DNA of 64,000 nt from assembly GCA_024400755.1 (NCBI GenBank), contig JAKSMG010000004.1, positions 1-64,000 on the forward strand. Direction: 5' to 3'. A model generated the notes under the pieces. It was given only the letters and a program-made list of their open reading frames with translations. It ran no database searches and was not told the origin of the DNA. The position numbers and the translations under genes are program-made. This DNA is from Bacteroidales bacterium. GTDB lineage: Bacteria > Bacteroidota > Bacteroidia > Bacteroidales > WCHB1-69. Of this stretch, positions 7,098-17,467 are shown in pieces (within the stretch, counting starts at the first letter, position 1; every line of letters starts with the position of its first letter).

Positions 7098-8526
7098 TTG
7101 ATGGATTATATTCGGTTTTTACGGAGAACGAAAGCACGACAATAACCGCGAAAGCCGCCCAAAACGGGAGCGACAGTTTATCAGTATCCAGAAAATTATT
7201 CATAATTCCGTGGACAAAATAGGACACCAATGCCAAAGTCATAGCCATAGCCCAGTGTTTCCTATTTTTATCTTGAGCATTCATATAGGTTTTGATGCCC
7301 GTATATAAACTCGCCACCAACAAAGCCAAAACGGTGAGCAAACCCACAATTCCAGTTTCCGCACAAGGACCAAGATACTCGCTATGTGCATTACCACCAT
7401 CGCCCAGATTCGTGGAAATGATGGTTTGATACTTTGATTTTTGGAATGGTGCATATTGAAATTGATACGTTCCAGGTCCCCAACCGACAATTGGCCGCTC
7501 CTTAATCATCGCCAGTGCCGAAGTCCAGCGGTTGAGTCGTTCCACATTGGAAGCATCGGTACTAATATTGGTCATTGATTGGATTTGTTCGGTCAAGTTG
7601 CCCGAAGCATCCTGGTCGTTTCGTCCCATTCGGTATAAAATGTCATCGGCATAAAAATAAAAAAACGAACCGAAAACCAAGGCGGCAACAACTAACCAAG
7701 TGAACTTTATTTTCAGCTTCATCACCAGCCAGACAAACAAGACCACAACCATACTTAACCAAGCAGCCCTGCAATTTGACAAATACAAACCGACCAACAA
7801 AATCAAAGCGGAAATAAGATAAAACCATTTGGATTTCTTGCTTTCTGCCGTACATAGGAAGCCAATCACAATCGGGATGAAGAAGGCCAAAACCGCACCA
7901 TACGCCGTATGGTCATTGTAAAACGGTGTCATCACCCAATGCCCGCTAAATTCCGAAAATCCGCGCAAGGCGTGACGAATCGTGGTATAAATGACAACTA
8001 TACCCAAACCGACCGTATAACAGTTGAAAAAGGTTTTCGCATTTTTCAAATCATCTTTAATCAACTGTATCACCATAAAATAACAAGAAGTGATAAACCA
8101 AATCTTGGATGCCCAAAACTTGAAAGATACCGCTGGCTGTTCGCTGGTCAAACAAGTGATAAACATCCAGAGTAGATACACATAGACAACTATGGAAACC
8201 GGATGCGTAATCAGCCGTTTATCCAACGTCCAATCATATAAAATGCGACAAAGAAACAACAATGTCACCGCAATCATAATAAATTCCGAAGGCAACGACA
8301 AGCCCAATTGAATTTTATCATCGCTGATGACAACGGACAACGGCGTGACGAAAGCCAAACCGTACATCAATAAATCAAGACGAAAAACGAGCAGGTAGAG
8401 GACAAGTAAAACCACGGAAACAGCCGAAAAATAAAAAAACTGCTTCCATAGGCAAAAAAGGTTGATCAGAAGAAAAAGTCCGAAACAACCATATAAAACG
8501 TACTTGTTTTTCTGTCCCTGTTCCAT
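7093..8526 (-). CDS. O-antigen ligase/polymerase family membrane protein
   Basis: A 477-residue multipass protein with about a dozen hydrophobic segments and a large extracytoplasmic loop containing RPIVGWGPGTYQFQYAPFQ and then GDGGNAHSEYLGPCAETGIVG. This is the Wzy_C (O-antigen ligase/polymerase) signature, including the His-Ser-Glu-Tyr stretch conserved in WaaL/Wzy proteins. It probably joins or polymerises lipid-linked polysaccharide at the periplasmic face. Ligase and polymerase cannot be separated by sequence. It lies five bases after the Wzz-like gene on the same strand, which supports a role in chain assembly and length control. Confidence 0.82.
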   Translation of the reverse strand: MEQGQKNKYVLYGCFGLFLLINLFCLWKQFFYFSAVSVVLLVLYLLVFRLDLLMYGLAFVTPLSVVISDDKIQLGLSLPSEFIMIAVTLLFLCRILYDWTLDKRLITHPVSIVVYVYLLWMFITCLTSEQPAVSFKFWASKIWFITSCYFMVIQLIKDDLKNAKTFFNCYTVGLGIVVIYTTIRHALRGFSEFSGHWVMTPFYNDHTAYGAVLAFFIPIVIGFLCTAESKKSKWFYLISALILLVGLYLSNCRAAWLSMVVVLFVWLVMKLKIKFTWLVVAALVFGSFFYFYADDILYRMGRNDQDASGNLTEQIQSMTNISTDASNVERLNRWTSALAMIKERPIVGWGPGTYQFQYAPFQKSKYQTIISTNLGDGGNAHSEYLGPCAETGIVGLLTVLALLVASLYTGIKTYMNAQDKNRKHWAMAMTLALVSYFVHGIMNNFLDTDKLSLPFWAAFAVIVVLSFSVKTEYNPSK

Positions 8527-8531
8527 AAAAC

Positions 8532-9566
8532 CTAATCGTTTTCTTTCGGTACTATAGTCAGCGGAGTTTGTTTAAGATTATTGAGTATCAACAGAACAAT
8601 CACACCCAGGATAAAGCTGGCAATAGTAGAAACCAAAACAATCAGCATTTTTTTCGGGTATGCCTTTTTATCGGCCGGGATTGCATTATCCACAACGAAT
8701 TTAACAGGAATATTATCGCTATTATCCACAATGGCATTCAGCATTTTGGATCTGCACATCGCGTGATATTCGCAGAACTTTTCCTGTTCTTCCTGCAACG
8801 TCAAGTAGCGGGTGCCATAAGCCGACAATTTTTCCAATTCCTTTGCCAACCGTTGCTGACCGGCAGTATTTCCCTGTGCGAGCGCAATGGCATACTGCTG
8901 CATCATTCTATCCGATTGGGTCGTAAACTCATAAACGCCCTCCTTCATGATTAACTGCAGCGAATCGTCAAGACGAGCCATTTCTTTATCTACAAAATCC
9001 ATTTGTTCTTGCAGAATTTTATAGGCGGCGATAGTTCTTTGATATTCGATATGATGCTTTACGGTATCCAATTGTGCCAAGATTTCATTGGCCATATCGG
9101 CAGCGATTTGAGGATCTTCGTCCATAACGCTCACCGAAATAGCACCATATTGCGTTCTTCTAATCGTGATGGCACTTTTCAAATACTTATAGACCTTAGT
9201 CTGACGATAGGCTTCATTCGTGCCGATACCATAATGATTATACAAATCGAATTTTTGAATCAGGACATCCTTGATGGAGCGAGAATTCAAAATTTCCATC
9301 ATCTGTTCGGTTTCCTCTTCTGCCGCATACGCCTTCATATCCAAACGTTCATTATAAGACTCCTCGTTCAACAGGATTTTGGCCACGGAATTGGTTCTGG
9401 GAGCGAAAATAACCGCCGTAGATTGATACTTCGGCTTAATCAGCAATGACACTATCAAAGACAGCACGGCTGCAATCGCACAAATGATTATCAATATTTT
9501 ACGATTGGCCCAAATAAATTGAACCAAACTAAACGAATTGAAATTTTTGTCGTTTTGATTGGACAT
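8532..9566 (-). CDS. Wzz/chain-length determinant family protein
   Basis: A 344-residue inner-membrane protein with two terminal membrane segments (KILIIICAIAAVLSLIVSLL near residue 17, and KMLIVLVSTIASFILGVIVL near residue 308) enclosing a periplasmic coiled-coil domain. The Wzz motif KYQSTAVIFAPR follows the first segment. The proline-containing stretch VVDNAIPADKKAYPKKML precedes the second segment, as in Wzz-type co-polymerases. There is no C-terminal tyrosine kinase domain. It sits between aspS and the O-antigen ligase gene with 3-5 base gaps, so the three are likely co-transcribed. Confidence 0.85.
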   Translation of the reverse strand: MSNQNDKNFNSFSLVQFIWANRKILIIICAIAAVLSLIVSLLIKPKYQSTAVIFAPRTNSVAKILLNEESYNERLDMKAYAAEEETEQMMEILNSRSIKDVLIQKFDLYNHYGIGTNEAYRQTKVYKYLKSAITIRRTQYGAISVSVMDEDPQIAADMANEILAQLDTVKHHIEYQRTIAAYKILQEQMDFVDKEMARLDDSLQLIMKEGVYEFTTQSDRMMQQYAIALAQGNTAGQQRLAKELEKLSAYGTRYLTLQEEQEKFCEYHAMCRSKMLNAIVDNSDNIPVKFVVDNAIPADKKAYPKKMLIVLVSTIASFILGVIVLLILNNLKQTPLTIVPKEND

Positions 9567-9569
9567 AGA

Positions 9570-11324
9570 TTATTCTGGTTTAATATTAACACTGATAAAT
9601 AACTCTTTCAATTGTTCATCAGAAATAGCTGATGGCGCGTCAATCATCATATCGCGACCTGAATTATTCTTCGGGAAGGCGATAAAATCGCGGATTGAAT
9701 CACAATCAGACAAAACGGAACACATACGGTCGAAACCGAAAGCCAGACCTCCGTGAGGTGGTGCTCCGAATTGGAAGGCATTCATCAAGAAGCCAAATTG
9801 CTTTTGTGCTTCTTCTTCGCTGAATCCCAACACCTTGAACATTCTATTTTGCAATTGGCGGTTATGGATTCTGATGGAGCCGCCACCAACTTCGGTACCA
9901 TTGATAACCAAATCGTAGGCATTGGCATTGACGGCACCCGGATCACTTTCAAGAATAGCTTCGTGTTCGGGCTTCGGTGCTGTAAACGGATGGTGCATCG
10001 CATAAAAACGCTGCGTTTCCTCATCCCATTCCAACAACGGAAAATCGATAACCCATAACAACTTATATTCACCGGCCTTACGCAAGCCCAAACGACTTCC
10101 CATTTCCAGACGCAGTTCACAAAGCTGTTTTTGTGTTTTCAAACGAGGACCGGACATTATCAAAATCAAGTCGCCGACCTCGGCATTACACTTGGCGGCA
10201 ATGGCCTTCAAATCGGCTTGGTCATAGAATTTATCAACTGATGACTTGAAAGTCCCGTCCTGATTGCAAAGCACATACACCAAACCACCGGCACCCACCT
10301 GAGGACGACGAACGAAATCAACCAGTCCATCCAGTTGCTTACGCGTGTAGTTGGCACAACCCTTTGCCACAATACCCACTACCAATTCTGCCTCATTGAA
10401 GATTTTGAAATCCTTATGTTTCGTAACCTCATTCAATTCCACAAAACGCATACCAAAACGGGCATCAGGTTTATCCGAACCATAATATTTCATGGCATCT
10501 GCCCAAGTAATTCTTTCGATAGGATCAATATCTATATTCTTTATTTTCTTGAAAATATGCTTAACCAAACCTTCGAAAGTGTTGAGCACATCTTCCTGTT
10601 CCACGAATGACATTTCGCAGTCGATTTGAGTAAACTCGGGCTGACGGTCGGCACGCAAATCCTCATCACGGAAGCAGCGAACAATCTGGAAATAGCGATC
10701 AAAACCCGACACCATCAGCAACTGTTTGAACGTCTGCGGAGACTGCGGAAGTGCGTAAAATTCGCCGGGATTCATACGGGAAGGAACCACGAAATCGCGA
10801 GCGCCTTCGGGCGTTGACTTAATCATAAACGGCGTTTCGATTTCCACGAAACCAATGTTATTCATATAGTTACGAATTTCAATCGCCAATCTATGACGGA
10901 AAAGGATATTATTTTTCACAGGATTACGACGCAAATCCAAATAACGGTATTTCATACGCAACTCATCGCCACCGTCAGATTCATCCTCGATGGTAAAAGG
11001 AGGAACCAAAGATTCGTTGAGGACCTCCACATCGGAAGCAATGATTTCGATGTCTCCCGTAGGAATATTCTTATTTTTGCTATAACGTTCCGTAACGACA
11101 CCCGTAACCCGGATTACCCATTCACGACCAAACTTTTCCACCTTCTGACAAAGGTCTGCGTTGGTTTCGTTGTTGAATGCCAACTGCGTAATGCCGTAGC
11201 GGTCTCTCAAATCGATAAAAATCATACCGCCCAGCTTTCTAATTTTCTGAATCCAGCCGCACAAAGTTACGGTTTGATTGATATTGGAAGCGTTTAATTC
11301 GCCACAAGTATGTGTTCTTAACAT
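9570..11324 (-). CDS. aspS: Aspartyl-tRNA synthetase
   Basis: A 584-residue class II synthetase of the bacterial AspRS type. It has the N-terminal OB anticodon-binding fold ([27 protein letters not shown]), class II motif 2 ([24 protein letters not shown]), the GAD insertion domain in the middle, and motif 3 ([15 protein letters not shown]). Length is typical. It lies between a lipoprotein gene (14 bases upstream) and the Wzz-like gene (three bases downstream), all on the minus strand, so an essential housekeeping gene shares a transcript with surface polysaccharide genes. No separate promoter box was seen in the short upstream gap. Confidence 0.97.
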   Translation of the reverse strand: MLRTHTCGELNASNINQTVTLCGWIQKIRKLGGMIFIDLRDRYGITQLAFNNETNADLCQKVEKFGREWVIRVTGVVTERYSKNKNIPTGDIEIIASDVEVLNESLVPPFTIEDESDGGDELRMKYRYLDLRRNPVKNNILFRHRLAIEIRNYMNNIGFVEIETPFMIKSTPEGARDFVVPSRMNPGEFYALPQSPQTFKQLLMVSGFDRYFQIVRCFRDEDLRADRQPEFTQIDCEMSFVEQEDVLNTFEGLVKHIFKKIKNIDIDPIERITWADAMKYYGSDKPDARFGMRFVELNEVTKHKDFKIFNEAELVVGIVAKGCANYTRKQLDGLVDFVRRPQVGAGGLVYVLCNQDGTFKSSVDKFYDQADLKAIAAKCNAEVGDLILIMSGPRLKTQKQLCELRLEMGSRLGLRKAGEYKLLWVIDFPLLEWDEETQRFYAMHHPFTAPKPEHEAILESDPGAVNANAYDLVINGTEVGGGSIRIHNRQLQNRMFKVLGFSEEEAQKQFGFLMNAFQFGAPPHGGLAFGFDRMCSVLSDCDSIRDFIAFPKNNSGRDMMIDAPSAISDEQLKELFISVNIKPE

Positions 11325-11338
11325 AACAAAACTAAATT

Positions 11339-12031
11339 TTATTGAATGGTTATTTTATAAATTTTCGAATAATAAGTCGTTTCCGAGCTGCCACCTCTAT
11401 CCATCGCCTTTACCGAAGTCGAATAAGAGGTTCGCTGTAAAAATCCATCATAATTTCCCGATTTGATATCCCGCAACATAGAATCATCAATGATCAATTG
11501 ATGGTTATCCCCGACATCTGGCAAAATTTCGTATCGCTTTTCGCCGTTTTTCAAAATCAAGGTAATGGTTTCATCCTCATCGATGGCCGTGCCCTTATAT
11601 TTCAAAACGTTAGTCTCGTTTTTTCTCAAACTGACCTCTGAAATCTGGATAGATTTCATCTTCAATTCATTAGAAAAAACATCACCGTCGTCATTTTGAT
11701 ATTCAAAACTCAACCTATCGGGAAAAGCAGCCACCTCACTTTGCGTGCACATATAAAAACAGTCTTTTACATCATCCGACGACTTCTTCATTGTCTGTTC
11801 GTTAAATGATATTGAACTATTTTTGGACAATTGGATATAAGCCCCGGACTCATTATCCGTTTGAAAGGCCACCTGGGCAGTAAGCGTTTGAGCTCCCGCA
11901 TCGTAATAGACAGAATAGGAAGGAAAAATGATGCGTTGTTCCACCTTATTTGAGCTCACCGATGAGTTACAAGCCATTAGCACAGAAGCTAAAACAATGA
12001 TTGATAGTATTTTACAGTAAATTAATCGCAT
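11339..12031 (-). CDS. Putative lipoprotein of unknown function
   Basis: About 230 residues from the ATG at 12031, which follows a -7 box at a normal distance. The N-terminus is a lipoprotein signal: a hydrophobic stretch with the lipobox VLMAC at about residues 15-19, so Cys19 is the expected lipidation site. The rest is strand-rich with no motif that I recognise; [20 protein letters not shown] and [20 protein letters not shown] are distinctive stretches. It is the first gene of the lipoprotein-aspS-Wzz-ligase unit. Function unknown. Confidence 0.7.
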   Translation of the reverse strand: MRLIYCKILSIIVLASVLMACNSSVSSNKVEQRIIFPSYSVYYDAGAQTLTAQVAFQTDNESGAYIQLSKNSSISFNEQTMKKSSDDVKDCFYMCTQSEVAAFPDRLSFEYQNDDGDVFSNELKMKSIQISEVSLRKNETNVLKYKGTAIDEDETITLILKNGEKRYEILPDVGDNHQLIIDDSMLRDIKSGNYDGFLQRTSYSTSVKAMDRGGSSETTYYSKIYKITIQ

Positions 12032-12067
12032 TAAACTATATATTTTTCTTATTATAAATATAAACGA

Positions 12068-12075
12068 CAAAAATA
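12068..12075 (-). promoter_or_regulatory. -7 promoter box for the lipoprotein-aspS operon
   Basis: TATTTTTG on the minus strand, exact match to TAnnTTTG, 36 bases before the ATG at 12031. Confidence 0.65.
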
Positions 12076-12214
12076 CAAATAAATTGCAATGCTTTGTCAG
12101 AAAAAATTTGACCGGTGAATCAATGGCTGATTCTATTTGCAAAGTCATCGAAACAATTTTCTTTCCAACAAAATCAAACTTAAATAAACAAGCCGACGAA
12201 AGACAATATTTTCG

Positions 12215-12222
12215 TAATTTTG
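12215..12222 (+). promoter_or_regulatory. -7 promoter box for the PHP phosphatase gene
   Basis: TAATTTTG, exact match to TAnnTTTG, 17 bases before the ATG at 12240. Confidence 0.6.
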
Positions 12223-12239
12223 CCAAAAATTTTGACGGA

Positions 12240-13073
12240 ATGAAATGCAACTATCATACTCATTGTACTTATTGTGACGGCAAGGAACCGATTGAAGCTT
12301 TCGTTAAACAAGCCAACGAAATAGGTTTGAACCATTTGGGCTTTTCCTCTCACGCACCCGTTCCCAACGAAAACGATTTTGCCATAGAGGAAAATCGCAT
12401 TCCCGAATATGTCAAGGAAGTCCACTCTTTCCAGGAAAATTCCAACACGCAGCTTTTTGTGGGCTTAGAATGTGACTTCATTCCCGGAATGACTCAAAAA
12501 TTTGACCATTACCGCAACGAATACCAACTCGACTACATCATCGGCGGCGTACATTTGGTACGCCCTGCCAACGATGAACGACTCTGGTTCATTGATGGTT
12601 CAAAACGAGAAATTTACGATGCGGGACTTGACATTTTATTCAACAACAATATTCAAAAGGCCGTAACCACTTTTTGGGAACAGTCCTTTCAGATGTTGGA
12701 AGAAGAGCATTTGGACATTATCGCCCATCTCGACAAAATCAAAATGCACAACCAACACCGCTTTTTCACTGAAGAGGAAAAATGGTACATCGACCTGGTG
12801 GATCACGCACTTTCGCTTATCAAGAAAAACGATGTCATTGTTGAGATTAACACGCGCGGGCTATACAAAAAACGCTGCGATGCCTTTTATCCTTCGGATT
12901 ACATCCTTGCCCAAGCAAAAAAAATGCACCTTCCTTTCATCATCAGCAGTGATGCCCACAAATCCGAAGAATTAAACCTTTACTATAATGAAGCCGTCCA
13001 AAAGTTAAAGAGCTTTGGCATTGACCAGTTGGTGCATTTGGACGGAAACCATTGGAAAGAATACGATATTTAA
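12240..13073 (+). CDS. Histidinol-phosphatase (PHP family)
   Basis: About 277 residues with the PHP metal-binding motif at the very N-terminus (NYHTHCTYCDGKEPIE), later GLECDFIPGM, DYIIGGVHLV, DIIAHLDKIK and the C-terminal ISSDAHKSEEL. These match HisK/HisJ-type histidinol-phosphate phosphatases, which carry out the penultimate step of histidine synthesis. No other his gene is nearby, so another PHP phosphoesterase role remains possible. The ATG at 12240 was chosen because it places the HxH motif at residue 6-8, normal for the family, and because a -7 box lies just upstream. tatD follows after one base. Confidence 0.85.
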   Translation: MKCNYHTHCTYCDGKEPIEAFVKQANEIGLNHLGFSSHAPVPNENDFAIEENRIPEYVKEVHSFQENSNTQLFVGLECDFIPGMTQKFDHYRNEYQLDYIIGGVHLVRPANDERLWFIDGSKREIYDAGLDILFNNNIQKAVTTFWEQSFQMLEEEHLDIIAHLDKIKMHNQHRFFTEEEKWYIDLVDHALSLIKKNDVIVEINTRGLYKKRCDAFYPSDYILAQAKKMHLPFIISSDAHKSEELNLYYNEAVQKLKSFGIDQLVHLDGNHWKEYDI

Positions 13074-13074
13074 G

Positions 13075-13854
13075 ATGAACTTTATCGACACCCACGCACA
13101 TTTGTGCAAAGAATATTATCCCGACTGCCTTGACCAGGTTGTTCAGCGAGCCATCGATGCCGCCGTAGATCCCATCATCTTACCCGGCGTCAACGCGGCA
13201 GGATTGGACGAGATTTTCGAATCTGTGGACCGGTTTCCAGGTCATATTTTCCCATTGGTGGGACTGCATCCCGAGGAAATTCGCCCCGACTACCGAGAAG
13301 AACTGGCCAAAATTGCCGCCTATTTGGATGATCCTCGCGTGATCGGAGTCGGGGAAATCGGTTTGGATTATTATTTCAGTCGCGAATATGAAAAAGAGCA
13401 AATAGAAATCTTTGAAACACAGCTCAATTGGGCCAAAGAACGCCAAATGCCCTTGTCGCTGCATATTCGAAATGCCTACGAAGAAGCCATTCCCGTCTTG
13501 AAAAAATTTGATCATTGCGGACTGAAAGGCGTACTGCATTGCTTTTCGGGCGGCATTCAAGAAGCACAATGGGGCATTCGCTTCGGATTTGCCTTAGGCG
13601 TGGGTGGCGTCGTCACTTTTAAAAACAACAAACTGCAAGACATTGTTAAAGAAGTGGGCCTGCGACACATCGTTTTGGAAACCGACTCTCCCTACCTTGC
13701 CCCCGTCCCATTCCGCGGCAAAACCAACGAAAGCAGCTACATTCCCATCATTGCCCAAAAAGTGGCGGAAATCACTGGCGAAACCATAGAAACCGTTATG
13801 GCTGCCACCACCGAAAACGCACTCGAAATCTTTGATAAAATTCCGAAAAACTAA
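13075..13854 (+). CDS. tatD: TatD family metal-dependent hydrolase
   Basis: About 259 residues of the TatD amidohydrolase-fold DNase family. Metal ligands are visible: FIDTHAHL at the N-terminus, VGEIGLDYY in the middle, SLHIRNAYEEA, VLHCFSG and the C-terminal LETDSPYLAP. Members have 3'-5' exonuclease or related activity with divalent metals. The start at 13075 lies one base after the stop of the PHP gene, which indicates translational coupling; the longer frame extension overlaps that gene and is rejected. Confidence 0.92.
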   Translation: MNFIDTHAHLCKEYYPDCLDQVVQRAIDAAVDPIILPGVNAAGLDEIFESVDRFPGHIFPLVGLHPEEIRPDYREELAKIAAYLDDPRVIGVGEIGLDYYFSREYEKEQIEIFETQLNWAKERQMPLSLHIRNAYEEAIPVLKKFDHCGLKGVLHCFSGGIQEAQWGIRFGFALGVGGVVTFKNNKLQDIVKEVGLRHIVLETDSPYLAPVPFRGKTNESSYIPIIAQKVAEITGETIETVMAATTENALEIFDKIPKN

Positions 13855-14060
13855 TCATTTTTTTGTCAAAAACAAAATTTATAAGAACAACGAAAAAAAC
13901 AGCCGAATCTTCCGTCAATTCTAACTTAACCACATTATTTATAGCTATTTAATTTCATCAATAGGAAAATTTTTATTTATCATAATGACAATAAAAACCT
14001 TATTTTGTCGTTATAAAGAAAATCATTATTATTTTCCTTTTTTCATTAAAAGCAACCCTT

Positions 14061-17000
14061 ATGAAAACAATAAAATTTTTTTGGATTTTCTTGTTGATGA
14101 TGATGGTCGCGGTTTCATCATTTGCCCAACAAAACGACGCATTATTGGAAATTCTCCAAAGCGAATTAAACAAAAACAAAGCCCAATTTGACAAAGACCA
14201 AGCCGGAGTTTATCTGCTCAGCTATCGTGTGGATGATAAAACCACACACTATATCGGCAGTTCATTTGGCAGTTTGGTGGGAAATAATCAAAGCCACGAA
14301 CGCATATTGACGGTACAAGTCCGCGTTGGCAATTTCGAGATGGACAATTTTCATGAACTTCGTGATGACTATTCTGATTATTTTATTACGGGAACGTCAA
14401 GCATCAAACTACCTCTTACTGACGATTCCAAAGCCATAGCCCAAATCTTATGGCGCGAAACCGACAAGGCCTTTCGTGAAGCCAAGCAACGATATGACAA
14501 AGTCAAGGCCAACGTTGCCGTTAAAGCCGAAGAGGAAGACCACGCCCCAGACTATTCCACTGCCGCCCAAGAAATTTATTTTGAACCGGCCATCACCGAT
14601 CTTTCATTAGACGAAACGCTATGGATTCAACGACTCAAGGAATTATCTGCGGTTTTCAATCATAATAAGGACGCACAAGAAGGCGGCAGCACGATTCAAT
14701 TTACGATTTTACGAAAGTATTTTGTCAATAGCGACAACACCAGCATCGTACAAAACAACACATTCTGCCACCTGTTCATCAATGTGGAAGGACAAGCCAA
14801 TGACGGAATGTATCTGCCTTTGTATCAATCCTATTTTGCCCATACGCCAAATCAGCTTCCCGACCAATCAACGATGTTGGCTGACGCGCAAACGCTAAAT
14901 AGCAAAATCAGCCAACTGATCAAAGCTCCCGTCGTGGATCCTTATACAGGACCGGCTTTATTATCCAAAGAAGCCGCCGGCGTATTCTTTCACGAGATTT
15001 TCGGACATCGGGTGGAAGGACAACGACTTAAACAAAGTACGGATGGACAGACATTCAAACAAAAACTCAATGAGCAAGTGCTTCCCACAGACCTTTCCGT
15101 AATTTTTGACCCATCCATTTTATTTTATAAGGATATTCCATTGAATGGTAGTTACAAATATGATGACGAAGGATTTTTCGGTTATCAGGTTAAGGTCGTG
15201 GATCACGGAATCCTGAAAAAATTCCTGATGACCCGAACACCCATTGACAGTTTCCCCTTATCCAATGGTCACGCCCGTTCACAGGCGGGTTATCAACCTG
15301 TTTCACGCCAATCCAACCTCATCGTTGAAACGGAACATCCCTATACCGACGAGCAACTTCGAGCAATGCTTATTGCCGAAGCCAAGGCACAAGGCAAGGA
15401 TTACGGATACCTATTTTCAAGTGTTCAAGGCGGATTTACAAGTACCGGCCGTTACTCGCCCAACGCTTTCAATGTAACTCCTCTGGAAGTGTATCGAATT
15501 TATGTGGATGGGAGACCCGACGAATTGGTACGCGGTGTTGATCTGGTCGGCACCCCGTTGTCGATGTTCTCCAAGATTGAAGCCGCCGGCAACGAACACG
15601 GAAACTTCGCCGGCACTTGCGGGGCGGAATCCGGCTGGGTACCCGTTGGCTGCTGCTCCCCCGCCCTCTTCATCAAGCAAATTGAAATGCAGAAAAAAAG
15701 CAAAAGCCAACAACGCCCACCCATCATTCCTAAAAAATACAGCCAGATTCCCAATACCGACAATTTTGAAACGACTTGTTTTGAAGCTATGGAAGACGAA
15801 TTGGAACAAAATATGGCTTCCTTGCAAATCAAAGACCTTCAAGCTCCTTACTTTATCAGCTATTTGATTTCTGATGCCACCATCACAAGCATCTGCAGTT
15901 CGCTCGGCGGCATCATCACCTCTTTTCAAAGACCTTGTAGAGACAAGGATGTCACCGTTTTGGTCGGCAACGACAAACGCAACAACCTGCATTACTTCGA
16001 TATGAACTCGCTGATTTTTGGCAACGGCAGCGGTACGGGTAGTATGCCTATCGATAACGACTACTACAATATCCGTTATAATCTGTGGCTTACTACCGAC
16101 AATCTTTATAAAACCAACGCCGAACAATTGGAAGCCAAGAATGCGGCCATCGAACAACAGAACCTTCCTCAAAAGCAGCTCGACATGCCCGACAGAAGTG
16201 CCGTGGCATGTTCCAATTTCAGTGAGGAGCAGTCATCGACCGCCATCGACAGAATGCAATATGAAACCATCATCGCCGAACTATCAAATATATTTTCAAA
16301 ATATCCCGAATTTACCAACTCCGGCGTTAATCTCTATGCCTATCAAGGAAACGCCTATTACAGAAACAGCGAAGGATTGCAATACAAACAAGCCTTTAAC
16401 ATCGTGGGTATCAATATTTTTGCAGAAACTTTGACAGAAGACGGGGAACCTTTATCCGACCATATCTGGATTTATCGCAAAGACATTTCACAACTCCCTT
16501 CCATTGACAAACTAAAACAGCAAATCGCCAACTTCGCCGATCAACTTGAGCAACTTCGCAAAGCTCCCGTGATAGAAGACGCCTACAGCGGTCCCATCGT
16601 TTTTGCCGACGATGCCGCCGCCACGCTTATAGAACAATGCTTTTTCCAAACCGACAACGGATTAATGGCCTCCAGAAAACCCATTTTCTCTTCCCCGGAA
16701 ATAGCATCTATGTATGGTGATTTCGCTGATAAAGACAACGCCCTTGTCCCGTTTATCAATAAAAAAGTCATTTCCAGAGACCTAAGCCTCCGCAGCCGCA
16801 ACACGCTTACACAATATAACGGCATCCCCCTCATCGGCAGTTTCAAACACGATGCCGACGGCTATACTTCTGATGACGAAACCCTATTGATTGAGGACGG
16901 TGTTTTGATGCAATTGCTGAATAACAGAGAACCCGCCGACAACGCTCCTTTCAGCAACGGACACAATCGTCTCGTACTTAACGGCAACAAACTGCAAACC

Positions 17001-17465
17001 ACCTTGGCCCCAGGCGTCATCGAGATGAGCAGTAAAAACAAAAGTTCCTATCAACAACTCAAAAAGAAATTGATAGCCATGGCCAAATCCGAAGATTATG
17101 AATACGGATATATCGTCACCAAGATAAAAGACATCAGCGATAACTATTTAATTCCAACCTACTGTTATCAGATCAACGTCAAAACAGGCGAAGAAAAATT
17201 GGTTCGCATGGCTCAATTGTCAACTCCCAAACTCAAGACTTTCAAACACGTAACCAGTGTATCATCTGAGCAACAGGTCTTCAACACCCTGATGGGCGGA
17301 CAAAAAATAGACGCCTGGCCCGCATCCAACGACTTTCAACTCTACGGAGTACCTGTCAGCTTTATTTTGCCCAAAGCCATACTTTTTGAAGAACTTGAAC
17401 TCAATAAGAATCCTGACATCAACTTACAGAAAAAACCATTCATTGCCAACCCCTTAAAAGACTAA
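14061..17465 (+). CDS. Exported tandem TldD/TldE-like metalloprotease
   Basis: A 1134-residue protein with an N-terminal signal peptide (hydrophobic WIFLLMMMVAVSSFA, likely cut after FAQ), then two TldD/PmbA-type halves. The first half (about 25-555) has the catalytic zinc motif HEIFGH at 311-316 and the distal Cys520 in GTCGAESGWVPVG, matching the His/His/Cys metal site of TldD. In the second half (about 560-1134) the equivalent positions read EQCFFQ near 858-863 and no matching Cys is seen, so it resembles the inactive partner TldE. In E. coli TldD and TldE are separate cytoplasmic proteins forming a heterodimer; here both appear in one exported chain. A weak -7-like TTATTTTG lies at 14000-14007. 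A glycosyltransferase gene follows after two bases. Confidence 0.82.
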   Translation: MKTIKFFWIFLLMMMVAVSSFAQQNDALLEILQSELNKNKAQFDKDQAGVYLLSYRVDDKTTHYIGSSFGSLVGNNQSHERILTVQVRVGNFEMDNFHELRDDYSDYFITGTSSIKLPLTDDSKAIAQILWRETDKAFREAKQRYDKVKANVAVKAEEEDHAPDYSTAAQEIYFEPAITDLSLDETLWIQRLKELSAVFNHNKDAQEGGSTIQFTILRKYFVNSDNTSIVQNNTFCHLFINVEGQANDGMYLPLYQSYFAHTPNQLPDQSTMLADAQTLNSKISQLIKAPVVDPYTGPALLSKEAAGVFFHEIFGHRVEGQRLKQSTDGQTFKQKLNEQVLPTDLSVIFDPSILFYKDIPLNGSYKYDDEGFFGYQVKVVDHGILKKFLMTRTPIDSFPLSNGHARSQAGYQPVSRQSNLIVETEHPYTDEQLRAMLIAEAKAQGKDYGYLFSSVQGGFTSTGRYSPNAFNVTPLEVYRIYVDGRPDELVRGVDLVGTPLSMFSKIEAAGNEHGNFAGTCGAESGWVPVGCCSPALFIKQIEMQKKSKSQQRPPIIPKKYSQIPNTDNFETTCFEAMEDELEQNMASLQIKDLQAPYFISYLISDATITSICSSLGGIITSFQRPCRDKDVTVLVGNDKRNNLHYFDMNSLIFGNGSGTGSMPIDNDYYNIRYNLWLTTDNLYKTNAEQLEAKNAAIEQQNLPQKQLDMPDRSAVACSNFSEEQSSTAIDRMQYETIIAELSNIFSKYPEFTNSGVNLYAYQGNAYYRNSEGLQYKQAFNIVGINIFAETLTEDGEPLSDHIWIYRKDISQLPSIDKLKQQIANFADQLEQLRKAPVIEDAYSGPIVFADDAAATLIEQCFFQTDNGLMASRKPIFSSPEIASMYGDFADKDNALVPFINKKVISRDLSLRSRNTLTQYNGIPLIGSFKHDADGYTSDDETLLIEDGVLMQLLNNREPADNAPFSNGHNRLVLNGNKLQTTLAPGVIEMSSKNKSSYQQLKKKLIAMAKSEDYEYGYIVTKIKDISDNYLIPTYCYQINVKTGEEKLVRMAQLSTPKLKTFKHVTSVSSEQQVFNTLMGGQKIDAWPASNDFQLYGVPVSFILPKAILFEELELNKNPDINLQKKPFIANPLKD

Positions 17466-17467
17466 TT

